A stretch of 64,000 nucleotides of DNA from Desulfobacterales bacterium. GTDB taxonomy: Bacteria > Desulfobacterota > Desulfobacteria > Desulfobacterales > Desulfosarcinaceae. This document shows positions 47,616 to 57,205 of the stretch, one piece after another. Both the position numbers and the translations under genes were made by a program. A model generated the notes under the pieces. It was not told the DNA's origin. It did not search any database and was given only the letters and a program-made list of their open reading frames with translations. Location of the stretch: the NCBI GenBank assembly GCA_016218685.1, contig JACRDD010000036.1:1-64000 (forward strand). The letters are read 5' to 3'. Each line of letters opens with the position of its first letter. The stretch's first letter is position 1.

Positions 47616-48617
47616 TCAATCAAACTGGGCGATACTTTTCGTATCATAATTTTCCGCCATCTCCCGAACTTCTTCCGTCACCGCAACGCGCAGCGCCTCC
47701 GGTTCCAGCACCGTGGCCCCCGCTCCCCACTTGAGGGTCCAATATTTGATTTCTTCCAATCCGGCCACCTGGGCGCTGAAGATCAGACCGCCGTCGCTTT
47801 GGGGTTCCAGGATCTGGGTAGGGTGCCACGTCCGTTCCTCGATGTACCCGGCGACGGCGGGCGTAAAATGAATGCGCACCCGAACCGTTTCTCCCTGGAA
47901 CACACCGAAACTGGCTTGCATGAATTCGTTGGCGTCGAATCCTTCGGGCGGTTCGAAGCGAGAATCCAAGACTTCCAGCCGTTCGATGCGGTCCACGGCA
48001 AAGAGCCGGATCTCCCGGCGCAGCTCGCAGAAGCCGATCACATAAAAGGTTTCATTGGCGAACCACACCTTATACGGTGCCACCCGCCGGTGGGTCAGGG
48101 CGCCGCGGCGCATGCTGAAGTAATCCATCTCGATATGGCGCTGCTCCTGGGTGGCCTGGTTGACCCGGTCCAGCGTCTCTTGAAAGCGCTGGTAGGGTTT
48201 GTGCGCTTTGACCCCCACCGCCAGACTCTGGGAGAGCTTTTCCAGGTAACCGGCATACTCGGGCGGCAGCGTGGCCTTGACCTTGTCGAACAGGGACGAA
48301 AGGGAGTCGAAGATGGCCGTGCCTTCCAATACCTTGAGCATTTTGCGACTGAAATAGAGGGCCATCAATTCTGTAAGGCTCAAGGGCAAGGGCATGGTGC
48401 GGCGCCCGGTGTCCAGCACGCTCCATAAGGTCTTGGCGCCCGTCTGCTCGCTAAAAAGCGGAAAGCCGGCCATCTGCAGGGCTTCCAAGTCACGGTACAC
48501 GGTGCGCGAATGGCACTCCAGCTCGGCGGCCAGATCGCTGGCAGATTTGCCGCGGACGGAGGCCATCAGGCTGTGGATGATTTTCCATTGGCGACTGAGT
48601 TGATCGCCCCTTGCCAT
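47616..48617 (-). CDS. WYL-domain transcriptional regulator (HTH_11 + WYL)
   Basis: N-terminal HTH (LAAELECHSRTVYRDLEALQMAGFPLFSE) and C-terminal YKVWFANETFYVIGFCELRREIRLFAVDRIERLEVLD. Confidence 0.9.
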   Translation of the reverse strand: MARGDQLSRQWKIIHSLMASVRGKSASDLAAELECHSRTVYRDLEALQMAGFPLFSEQTGAKTLWSVLDTGRRTMPLPLSLTELMALYFSRKMLKVLEGTAIFDSLSSLFDKVKATLPPEYAGYLEKLSQSLAVGVKAHKPYQRFQETLDRVNQATQEQRHIEMDYFSMRRGALTHRRVAPYKVWFANETFYVIGFCELRREIRLFAVDRIERLEVLDSRFEPPEGFDANEFMQASFGVFQGETVRVRIHFTPAVAGYIEERTWHPTQILEPQSDGGLIFSAQVAGLEEIKYWTLKWGAGATVLEPEALRVAVTEEVREMAENYDTKSIAQFD

Positions 48618-48626
48618 GCAGCCTCT

Positions 48627-49295
48627 TTACGGTGATACGGGTTTGGGTGCCATCTCGAATAGCAAGATGGTCCTGGTTTCATTCTCGCTACGCAGATTGG
48701 TTTTGCGCACGCGAATGTTAAAGTTGGCGGCCATGCGCTCCCAGAAGCGCACACCTGTGGCCCGCACCCCCTCGGCCAGCACGATCCTGCCCTGGGGACG
48801 GAGGTATTTTTGGAATACGGCAGCCAGCATATCAATGATCTGATCGCTGTAGACGATTTCCGATCCGATGATCAGGTCGAATTGGCCCTCCAGTTCGCGC
48901 CGGCCCCAATCCAGGGGGCAGACGACGGCCTCGGGGCAATTGTTGAGCAACACATTGGCTTTTATAAACTCCAGGGCACGGGGATCGTATTCGGTGATGG
49001 TCACCCGATGGCCAAAAGCCGCGGCGGTAATGCCGGCCACGCCCAATCCGGCGCCCAATTCCAGGATCTGCAAGGGGGGCTCGGTCGGCAGTTGGGCCAT
49101 GTGCTCCGCCAGTACCGCGGAGGCTTCCCAGATCTTGGCCCACAGGGGAAAGGCTTTGAGTGGATCATCTGGATCGATGAAGCTTGCGAGCTCCCTGGGC
49201 TTGATGAATTGCAGCCACCTGCCATGGATGGTGACGGGGATGGTTTCGGTGGCGTATTTGTCGCAAATGGCCGGCAAGGCAGCAATAGCGTTCAT
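48627..49295 (-). CDS. Protein lysine methyltransferase-like (METTL/FAM86 family) SAM methyltransferase
   Basis: FPLWAKIWEASAVLAEHM, LQILELGAGLGVAGITAAAFGHRVTITEYDP, IIGSEIVY. Confidence 0.85.
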   Translation of the reverse strand: MNAIAALPAICDKYATETIPVTIHGRWLQFIKPRELASFIDPDDPLKAFPLWAKIWEASAVLAEHMAQLPTEPPLQILELGAGLGVAGITAAAFGHRVTITEYDPRALEFIKANVLLNNCPEAVVCPLDWGRRELEGQFDLIIGSEIVYSDQIIDMLAAVFQKYLRPQGRIVLAEGVRATGVRFWERMAANFNIRVRKTNLRSENETRTILLFEMAPKPVSP

Positions 49296-49550
49296 GAAAT
49301 TTCTCCGTGGGTATGGAACTGCCGGCCGTGCGAAGGGTTTCGGCCAAGCAGGCGATTTATAGCCGCTGACTAATGGTTTGTCAAAAAAAGACAACGCTCC
49401 CACTGTAGAAGGTAAAAGGCGAAGGCGAGGGCAGAGTTGACATGCCCGCCGGTGGGATTGCAATATAGCTGGAGCATTGAGTCCCTGTAACGAAACGCCT
49501 GCCCCGGCTTGCCGGGATTAAGGACGGACCTCAACGAGCGGAGTCTCCCC

Positions 49551-50354
49551 ATGGCCTCTGTTGGCTTTCTTTCGAAAACCGAGTTTAGCGCCCGGGCGTT
49601 GCTGCTGGGCGAACGCATCGATCTGCGCGCCCTGGAAACCACCGAACGGCTGGCGACCAATCCCTTGACGCTGGCCGTGCAGGGCGGCGGCATGGCGGTG
49701 TTGTTCCGTTATGGCGTGGTGGTGTTATTCGACGTGGCACCCTTGGAGGAGGCGGCTTTTCTGGCCCACTTGGGGACCTACGTGCTCAACGCCTTTCCCA
49801 AGCCGGAGACCGAGATCGTCAAGCTGAGGATCGATTCGGAAATGCGCGATACCATGCAGGGCGACACGGTATTTATCGACTCCGCGGCCACCGAGCGACT
49901 GCAGATCATTGCCGATATCCTGGCCAAGAGCGTGATCCTCTCTTTGTATGAATCCAGAATCTCCCAGAACTTCGACCGCGTGGAGCCGCTTTCTTTTTCT
50001 TTGGCCCAGGCCGGACGCTCCGGACGTCCGGCCAAAGAGCTGTTGCAGCACATCGGTAATGCCTTGCTCAGCGAGCACATGATGGTGGGCCGCGTGGAGG
50101 TGGGTGAAAAGCCGGAGATCCTTTGGGAGTTCCCGGAACTGGAAAAGCTCTACCTGCGTCTGGAATCCGAATTCGAGCTGCGCGAACGCCACCTGGCCCT
50201 GGAGCGCAAGCTCAACCTCATCTCCCGGACCGCCGAAACCCTTCTCAAGCTCCTGCACAACAACCGCTCCCTGAGGGTGGAGTGGTACATCGTGATCCTC
50301 ATTGTGGCGGAGATCATGCTGACGCTTTATGAGATGTTCATGCGCACGCAGTGA
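49551..50354 (+). CDS. RMD1/DUF155 (YagE) family protein
   Basis: VLFRYGVVVLFDVAPLEEAAFL, AKSVILSLYESRISQNFDRVEPL, C-terminal TM EWYIVILIVAEIMLTLYEMF. Confidence 0.85.
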   Translation: MASVGFLSKTEFSARALLLGERIDLRALETTERLATNPLTLAVQGGGMAVLFRYGVVVLFDVAPLEEAAFLAHLGTYVLNAFPKPETEIVKLRIDSEMRDTMQGDTVFIDSAATERLQIIADILAKSVILSLYESRISQNFDRVEPLSFSLAQAGRSGRPAKELLQHIGNALLSEHMMVGRVEVGEKPEILWEFPELEKLYLRLESEFELRERHLALERKLNLISRTAETLLKLLHNNRSLRVEWYIVILIVAEIMLTLYEMFMRTQ

Positions 50355-50357
50355 GGA

Positions 50358-51491
50358 TCAGCGCTTTGGTTCGGCATCCGCGGCCGTCAGCGGATAGTCC
50401 AAAAAAAAGGGGTCGGACAGGGACTCCCGGAAGACGGCCAGGGCCTCGGGTGAGGAGTTGACCCGCAGGTTGCTGTAGGTTTCGTCTTTGTTCTCCCAGC
50501 GTTCATGCCAGAAAACAACGGCCTTTAAGCGCGGATAGTTTGTCTTGAAACCCTTGAAGGCATCGCGAATGAATTCGGCCTTGTTGCCCGTATCCGGGAA
50601 CTCCCCCACGCCCCATTCGGCCATGATTACCGGCTTGGCGGGGTCCAACAGGCACAACTGTCGATAGGGTTCGTCCATGACTTGCGCGAAGCGCCTCCAG
50701 GGGTCGCCCGGGAAAAGTTTTCCATAGGCGCTGAGGCCCAGCCAATCGACATAATCCGCTCCGGGAAAGTAGCGGCTCATCTGGTTCCAGGGCTCATCCG
50801 GGAAGGAGTAGTTATTGGCGTGAAAGACCCACTGGATCTTGCGCGCGCCGCGTGCCCGCACCCGATCGACGACATAGCGATAGGTCCGCTGGTACAGTTC
50901 CGGTCCCGGGTGATCCGGCGGATGCTTGTCGGCCGGGTGGGGCTTGGCGTTGTAAAAACATCCGGACCAGGGAAACCAACTGCCGTTCATCTCCAGGCCC
51001 CAGGAGACCAGCAGCGGCCGGTCATAGGCCCGGGCGCCGTCGGCCCACATATCGATATAGGCATCCCAGCGGCCGTCCAGGATGTTTTCCAGGCGGGCCT
51101 CGTCCGGACCGCGGTCTTCTTCGTAGGGGCTTGTCCAGGGCGACCAAAAGATCAAGGGTAACGCTTTGTGGCGCGCCATGAGTTCCAGGTTGCCCGTGGG
51201 AAAGCTTTTTTCGCCCCAGTAGGAGGAGGAGGCGATAATGGCCTGGTGTTTGCCGACCATGGCCTCGAAGTGATCGATCCCTTCCAGGGTGACTTGATCT
51301 TCCTTGTCGCCGAATTCGACGTAAGCACCGGTATAGATGCCTTGGGACGGCAGCCTCAGAACGGCCCCCCGGGGAATCTCCCTGGGCACTGAAGGCTGCG
51401 CGGGCGCCGAATCGCCGCAGGCCGTCAGGCCCAAAAAAAGCATGGCCCCCAGCAGCCGTATAAGCCGGTTGATCGGTCTTGAGCATTTCAT
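50358..51491 (-). CDS. Glycoside hydrolase family 26-like lipoprotein
   Basis: Lipobox FLGLTAC; acid/base LLVSWGLEMNGSWFPWSG; nucleophile PVIMAEWGVGEFPDTG; start overlaps the upstream stop. Confidence 0.82.
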   Translation of the reverse strand: MKCSRPINRLIRLLGAMLFLGLTACGDSAPAQPSVPREIPRGAVLRLPSQGIYTGAYVEFGDKEDQVTLEGIDHFEAMVGKHQAIIASSSYWGEKSFPTGNLELMARHKALPLIFWSPWTSPYEEDRGPDEARLENILDGRWDAYIDMWADGARAYDRPLLVSWGLEMNGSWFPWSGCFYNAKPHPADKHPPDHPGPELYQRTYRYVVDRVRARGARKIQWVFHANNYSFPDEPWNQMSRYFPGADYVDWLGLSAYGKLFPGDPWRRFAQVMDEPYRQLCLLDPAKPVIMAEWGVGEFPDTGNKAEFIRDAFKGFKTNYPRLKAVVFWHERWENKDETYSNLRVNSSPEALAVFRESLSDPFFLDYPLTAADAEPKR

Positions 51492-54400
51492 GGACGTTGA
51501 ACTCCGGACATGGGCACCGAGGCGGTGCGCTCCAGTTTGCCCCATCCCACCCAGGCCCCCTTGAGGGCTTTGAAAATCGACTTCCAGACCACCCAGCCCA
51601 GCAAGGGGCGATAGAGCAGGCGCATGGGCAGGCAGATCCAGGCCCGGCGCAGGCGGACCCCCTCCAGGGCGCAGGCCAGCACCGCCAGACCTAAATCCAT
51701 CAGCAGGAAAACGGCAAAGAAGATGCATACGGCACCGCCGCCCCCGAAAAGCAAGGAGAGAATCAGCATAACATCCACTATCGGGACGATGGCCACCAGC
51801 AAAATCTGGAAGAACCAGACGCCGGGCAGGCTGAAAAGGGCCAGCGCGCCATAACGCGCCTGAAAGAGCAGATCGCGGTGCTTCCATAGACATTGCAGCG
51901 TGCCGAAAGCCCAGCGAAAGCGCTGCCGAACCAGCGTGGGGATCGTCTCGGGTGCTTCGGTCCAGGCCTGGGCGCGCGGTTCGTAGGTCACGCGCCAGCC
52001 AGCGCGATGGAAACTCAAGGTCAAGTCGGTGTCTTCAGCCAAGGTATCGCCGCTGATGCCGCCCGCGGCCAGAACGGCTTGCCGTCGCCAGGCGCTGACC
52101 GCCCCCGGCACGACCGTGATACAGTTGAGTTGGTGATAGGCCCGGCGCTCCAAATTGAAGCCGCAGATATACTCCAGTTCCTGGCAGCGGGCGATGAAGG
52201 TGCGTAAATTGCCCACCCGGACATGGCCCGATACCGCCGCCACCCGGCTGTTCTGGAAGTGGGCCGCCAACTGGCCGATGGTGTCCGGCGCGAATTGGGT
52301 ATCGGCATCCAGGGTGATGACGATGTCGTGCCGCGCCGCCAGCATGCCATTTTGAAGGGCAGCCGCTTTGCCCTGGTTCGGCTGGCGGATCAGTCGCAAA
52401 CGAGGATCGCTTGCGGCGACCTCTTCCACCAGGGCGGCCGTATGGTCCGAGGAGCCGTCATCCACCACCACGATTTCGACGGGCCCGGGGTAATCGGTGG
52501 CCAGCAGGGTGGCTAAGGTTCGGCCAATGACTTTGGCTTCGTTGAATGCCGGTATCAAGACGCTCACCGGCGGTTGAAAGTCGGCTGTAGCGGTTACCAT
52601 CCCCCGTGGCCGGCGCCGGTGTCCCGCGGCCAAGGCCGCGACCACCAACGAGCGCAGCACCACCATCAAGGTGGCCACGATCATGAAGGCCCAGATCATC
52701 TCCTCGGCCGCATGCAGCATGCTAAACCCACTGTCGGCCACCATACGCGCCATCTGTTGGCCCTGGGGCGGCGTCGCCGGCATGAGCTGCTCGGGCGGCA
52801 GATGGAGCAACTCGCTCAAGGGCAAGACCCGGTCGCCGCGCTCATAAAGGTAATCGAGGATCAAGGGCAGGGCTTGAACCGTCTGGCGCCGATCCCCGCC
52901 GGCATCGTGCAGCAAGACGATGTTGCCATCCAGGCGCGCGGCCCGCACGTTGCGGACGATCTCTTGCGTGCCGGGGCGCAGGTAGTCCTGGGCGTCGATG
53001 GTGTTGGTGACGGTCAAGTAGCCCAACTCCTGGGCGATCTTGATGGGAAGAATATCCTCCGGACGGGTCATGTGGTTGTCCGCTTTGTAGGGCGGGCGGA
53101 AAAGCACGGTGGAATGGCCGGTCAATTTTTCTATGAGCCGCTGGGTGGCGTTCAGCTCCAGGCGCACACGTTCGTCGGAAATCTGCGACAGGTCGGTATG
53201 GGTATAGGTGTGGACGCCGATTTCATGGCCCTCGGCGTAGATGCGGCGCACCAGCTCGGGGTGCTCCTCCATTTTGCTGCCCACCATGAAAAAGGCGGCT
53301 TTGACCTCCCTGGCCTTCAGAATATCCAGGATGCGCGGCGTCCACCGGGGATCCGGACCATCGTCGAAGGTGAGCGCCACCATGTCGCTGGAACCCTGCC
53401 CCTGGTGCCAGACGGTGAGGTAGGTGGGGAAGCTCTCATATCGCATCGTTACCAGGCCGTTCGCCTGTTTTTCCACCCGGCGGCGTCCGTGGGCGTGGTC
53501 GTCCGCGACGGTCAGAAACTCACCTTGGCCGATGTGGGTGGCGATTTCAGCGGTGGGAATTACACCCAGGGCGCTCAGGTCGGTGGCGTCCAGCAGAGCT
53601 TTTTGCGCCAGACGCAGGGCATCCCACAGACCGGGATCCTCGGTTCCCAGCCGTGATATGGCAAAGCCGCCGATTTCCTTGCGCTGGGCGGCGCGCAGTT
53701 GATTTAGAAACGTAGCCGCATCCAGAAACCAGACATCATGAGCGCGGCCGGACTCTTCATAAGCATAATGTGGATTGGCGATCTCGGACTGAAAATCACA
53801 AAACGGCAGCCCCGACCGGCTGGCCCGGCTCATGGCATCGGCGAAGCCGATGGTTTCGGCCCGCGCTTCGCCCTTGGACCAGTCGTAGCCATAGGCGCCG
53901 ATGGCCACCACCCATTGGAAGGGCCGGCCATAGGCCGTCACGGTATCCAGCCAGCCCTCGAACCATGGCTGGGACGCCAGAGGCCCGGGGCTATCCTCTT
54001 CGCCGGTCTCGTCATGCAACATGGCTATGAACCGATCCACGAATGGGGAAAGCGCTTCCAACTCGAACACTTTTAACTCCAACCCCATTGGAATGCAGAG
54101 CCACAACTGCAAGCCCTTGGCATGCAGGGATTCGGCCATAAATCGAAGCAAAGCGGTGACCTTGGGGGCGTAAGATGGATCCAGGTGGCCCCATTCGATG
54201 GCCACGCCGCCGGCCCCCATCGCCTGCAGCGGTTCGATGAGGTTTTGGGCAAAGCGTGCCCTGCGTTCCAAGGGGCCGTTGGCCAGGGATTCCACGGCCT
54301 CGGGCTGCCAGGTGTCGTCCGTCAGGTTGCGCAGCAAGGGCAATAGCGTGATGCCGCGCCTGGCGGCGGATTTCTGAATGGCCGGGTCCGGATCGACGTG

Positions 54401-54817
54401 CAAAGTGCCCAGGCCATCCACCAGGCTGAACCATTCCGGGCAGACATGGGTGAATTGGTCGGCATGGCGTTCAAAAGAGGCCAGGCTGCTGGGGTCCCAA
54501 CTAACGGTAAAGGCCAGCCGGATCTGGGTGTCATTGTGGAGCGCAGGGCTTCGGGGCGGTTGCGGCGTCGAACGCGCAAAGCGCATCCAAAGCGGTTTGG
54601 TCACCCATGGTATCAGGGAGTTTTGTTTATCCGACACCTTGAGGCGCGATTGAAAGGCGGGCGGGGTCAGCCGCGGCATGACAAACAAGGCGCGCACGAA
54701 GAGCGTGGCGCCGACGAAGATGACGACCATGAGCACGAGCACCATCAGGCGCGTTCTCGTCCAGCGCTTGCCGACGGGGTCTAGAAAAACGAATCGGTTT
54801 TTATTTTCGTTATTCAT
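51488..54817 (-). CDS. Trimodular GH18-like / polysaccharide deacetylase (CE4) / family 2 glycosyltransferase
   Basis: GH18-like N-terminus; VALTFDDGPDPRWTPRILDIL...EIGVHTYTHTDL; VSVLIPAFNEAKVIGRTL...VVVDDGSSD...LDADT...EDTDL...QRFRW. Confidence 0.9.
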   Translation of the reverse strand: MNNENKNRFVFLDPVGKRWTRTRLMVLVLMVVIFVGATLFVRALFVMPRLTPPAFQSRLKVSDKQNSLIPWVTKPLWMRFARSTPQPPRSPALHNDTQIRLAFTVSWDPSSLASFERHADQFTHVCPEWFSLVDGLGTLHVDPDPAIQKSAARRGITLLPLLRNLTDDTWQPEAVESLANGPLERRARFAQNLIEPLQAMGAGGVAIEWGHLDPSYAPKVTALLRFMAESLHAKGLQLWLCIPMGLELKVFELEALSPFVDRFIAMLHDETGEEDSPGPLASQPWFEGWLDTVTAYGRPFQWVVAIGAYGYDWSKGEARAETIGFADAMSRASRSGLPFCDFQSEIANPHYAYEESGRAHDVWFLDAATFLNQLRAAQRKEIGGFAISRLGTEDPGLWDALRLAQKALLDATDLSALGVIPTAEIATHIGQGEFLTVADDHAHGRRRVEKQANGLVTMRYESFPTYLTVWHQGQGSSDMVALTFDDGPDPRWTPRILDILKAREVKAAFFMVGSKMEEHPELVRRIYAEGHEIGVHTYTHTDLSQISDERVRLELNATQRLIEKLTGHSTVLFRPPYKADNHMTRPEDILPIKIAQELGYLTVTNTIDAQDYLRPGTQEIVRNVRAARLDGNIVLLHDAGGDRRQTVQALPLILDYLYERGDRVLPLSELLHLPPEQLMPATPPQGQQMARMVADSGFSMLHAAEEMIWAFMIVATLMVVLRSLVVAALAAGHRRRPRGMVTATADFQPPVSVLIPAFNEAKVIGRTLATLLATDYPGPVEIVVVDDGSSDHTAALVEEVAASDPRLRLIRQPNQGKAAALQNGMLAARHDIVITLDADTQFAPDTIGQLAAHFQNSRVAAVSGHVRVGNLRTFIARCQELEYICGFNLERRAYHQLNCITVVPGAVSAWRRQAVLAAGGISGDTLAEDTDLTLSFHRAGWRVTYEPRAQAWTEAPETIPTLVRQRFRWAFGTLQCLWKHRDLLFQARYGALALFSLPGVWFFQILLVAIVPIVDVMLILSLLFGGGGAVCIFFAVFLLMDLGLAVLACALEGVRLRRAWICLPMRLLYRPLLGWVVWKSIFKALKGAWVGWGKLERTASVPMSGVQRP

Positions 54818-54994
54818 GCCGTCTTTCTTTTTTCTCCACAAGTTGTATCGGCTTTAATAGGCCACGCAAAATAGCTCTTTTTTTTAAAAGGAGCCAATTT
54901 TTTTTGTAAGGTGTGACCGTATCTGTCACACCACCTTGTTAGGGTGCCTCCCAGGATTGGATATTTTTAACCGCTTCATCCTAAGGAGGAGACC

Positions 54995-55174
54995 ATGACC
55001 CGCTATTATCAAAATGCAGACGGCCAGGAGCTGTTCGAGTATCACGGCAATACCGCCATCGAGCGCATCCGCAAGCACCGGGGCCGGGTTCGAAGGGATT
55101 GGCTTTTTTTCGACTCCGCCGAAGAGGCCGAGGCCTTTTTCAACGATCAGTGCGCCTGTGGGGAGGCGGCCTGA
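54995..55174 (+). CDS. 59-aa small protein of unknown function
   Basis: ATG preceded by aaggaggagacc; MTRYYQNADGQELFEYHGNTAIERIRKHRGRVRRDWLFFDSAEEAEAFFNDQCACGEAA; not in the supplied ORF track in this frame as a proper start. Confidence 0.65.
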   Translation: MTRYYQNADGQELFEYHGNTAIERIRKHRGRVRRDWLFFDSAEEAEAFFNDQCACGEAA

Positions 55175-55284
55175 TGGAACGGCCCCTGATGTGGCGTCCG
55201 TGGCTCAGCGGTGTCATCGACTGCCTGGTGATGGGCCTGTTTTTGGCCATGAGCGCCGGGCTTACGCTGATCCTCTGGCATTAA
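55174..55284 (+). CDS. 36-aa single-TM micro-protein, translationally coupled (ATGA) to the preceding ORF
   Basis: MERPLMWRPWLSGVIDCLVMGLFLAMSAGLTLILWH; ATG overlaps the upstream TGA; hydrophobic C-terminal helix. Confidence 0.5.
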   Translation: MERPLMWRPWLSGVIDCLVMGLFLAMSAGLTLILWH

Positions 55285-57169
55285 ACGGCAGGCTCACGGT
55301 GATGGTGCAGCCGGACCCGGCGTTGTTGGCGGCAGCCACGCGACCGCCCATGGCCTGGGTGAGCTTGCGCACCAGGGCCAGGCCGATGCCGGTGCCGCTG
55401 GTCGTTCGGGTCAGGGCATTGTCGGCGCGGTAAAAATCGTCGAACACCTTTTTAAGGGCTCCCTTGGCGATGCCCGGCCCGGTGTCGGCCACGGCGATTC
55501 GTGCCTCCTCCCCCTCGATCCGGGCGCTGATGGTGATGCGCCGCTGGGATGCCGTGCGGCCGAACTTGATGCTGTTTTCCACCAGATTGATCAGGATCTG
55601 GAGCAGGGCTTCGCGGTCGAAGGCGAACTCCAGCAGGCTGTCGGCCTGGACGATCAGCTCGAACCCCTCTTGCGCCAGCTTGGGCGCCATGACCGCGCGC
55701 ACCTCGGCCAGCACCTCTTCCAGACGTCCGGGCTGCATGTTCACCTGGCGCTGCTTTTTCTCCAGACGGGAGAGTTCCAGCACGTTGTTGATCAGCCGGG
55801 AGAGCCGGGCGCTTTCCGAACCGATGATCCCCAGGTAGGTCTGCTCGCGCTCGGGCGTGGCGGCGATCCCCTGTTCGAGCATCTCCACATACATGCGGAT
55901 GTTGGTCAGGGGGGTCTTCAATTCATGGGTCACGGCCGAGACGAATTGGGAGCGCCGTTCGGAGAGGTCCACCACGGTCTGCACGCTCTGGTAGATGGCC
56001 AAAAGGCCGAGAATCATGATGGCCACCAGGGCGATGAGGGCCGCATTCAGCAGCCGCCGCGCCGGCGAGGGCGGGGCGCCGCTGCCTGAAACCGCCGCAT
56101 GCATGAAATTGAAGGGCGCCGGAAAAGTCCGCGCCGCCACTACGGGACCTGCTTCGGGCGCCGGATCCTCAAATTGGCTCGGGCGCGAAACCGACAGATG
56201 CAAGCGCGTAAAATTGGCCATGGGGTGCGGGTCGAAGTGGGTCCGGGCCAGGTGTTCCAGGAACGGGACCAACTGAAGAACGAAGCCCTGGCGGAGAATT
56301 CGATCGTTGATGACCACTCTGCGGAAGATGAAAACGCGTTGGTCGTCGATGAACACCGACTGGAGCGGAGCGATCTCCACCTGGAAGCGCGACTGCGCCT
56401 CGGTCACCGGCAATTGCACGGCGGGGGCGGCGCCGGCCGCCATGGCCGGGGGCGCCGGAGCCGGGGCCTGCTCCTGGCGGGTTCGGGCGCTTTCTTCCCT
56501 TTCCCCCATGGAGGATGCCATGCGCGCCGCATCGGCGCTTTCTGTGGACCGCCACCCCTCGTCCTTGGCGATGTTGGCCGCCTGGCCCGGGGTGAGTTCT
56601 TCCACCCGGACGCTTTTCTGCCCCAGGGATTCTTTGGCCAGCTTGCCGGGGGAAGTCGCCAGGTAGCGGTCGGCAAACCCTTTCTGGCGAGGCGCCTCCT
56701 TTTTCTCCAGGACCGGGGCCGGCTTTTCCGGCTCGGCGCCGGACAGCAGGGCATACTTCTTCTGATTGAAGATGCGGTTGGCTTCCTGGAGTCGATCCAC
56801 GAGCGCCCGGCGGGACGCGGGCACCTGCCGCAAATCGGCCACCAGGGGCGTTTGCAGCGAGCCGTCGGGATTGTTCTGCAGGTAGCCCAGAATGAACGTT
56901 TCCCGGGGTGGGTCGGCCAGGGGAGAGGGCTGAGCGCCCTGGTCCACCGGGGCCAGGCTGTGGCCGTACTCCTCCACGGAGCGGCCCTCCTCGCGCCGCA
57001 CCAGTTCGGCCAGCTCCTGCTCCATTTCATCCAGCCGCGTCTCGGCAAAGAAGCGCAACTGTCCCAGCTCTTCCTGGGCCACGCCGGCATACGTCCGCCA
57101 GATCACGAACGACAGCGGCAGGCACAGCGCCAGGCAGAAGAAAAGCAAATAGAGTTTAAGTCGTTTCAT
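55262..57169 (-). CDS. Membrane sensor histidine kinase with large periplasmic domain
   Basis: Two TMs, H-box FVSAVTHELKTPLTNIRMYVEML, NSIKFGR, DTGPGIAKG, GTGIGLALVRKL. Confidence 0.93.
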   Translation of the reverse strand: MKRLKLYLLFFCLALCLPLSFVIWRTYAGVAQEELGQLRFFAETRLDEMEQELAELVRREEGRSVEEYGHSLAPVDQGAQPSPLADPPRETFILGYLQNNPDGSLQTPLVADLRQVPASRRALVDRLQEANRIFNQKKYALLSGAEPEKPAPVLEKKEAPRQKGFADRYLATSPGKLAKESLGQKSVRVEELTPGQAANIAKDEGWRSTESADAARMASSMGEREESARTRQEQAPAPAPPAMAAGAAPAVQLPVTEAQSRFQVEIAPLQSVFIDDQRVFIFRRVVINDRILRQGFVLQLVPFLEHLARTHFDPHPMANFTRLHLSVSRPSQFEDPAPEAGPVVAARTFPAPFNFMHAAVSGSGAPPSPARRLLNAALIALVAIMILGLLAIYQSVQTVVDLSERRSQFVSAVTHELKTPLTNIRMYVEMLEQGIAATPEREQTYLGIIGSESARLSRLINNVLELSRLEKKQRQVNMQPGRLEEVLAEVRAVMAPKLAQEGFELIVQADSLLEFAFDREALLQILINLVENSIKFGRTASQRRITISARIEGEEARIAVADTGPGIAKGALKKVFDDFYRADNALTRTTSGTGIGLALVRKLTQAMGGRVAAANNAGSGCTITVSLPFNARGSA

Positions 57170-57205
57170 TGGCTACCTTGCATGGCCCTGGCGTGAAGTA
57201 TACTT

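Noticed and set aside
54870-54908. gctcttttttttaaaaggagc followed by caatttttttt as a plus-strand terminator
   Set aside because: It lies in a divergent promoter region with no upstream plus-strand gene, so a terminator role is unsupported; could be an attenuator or simple AT-rich DNA.
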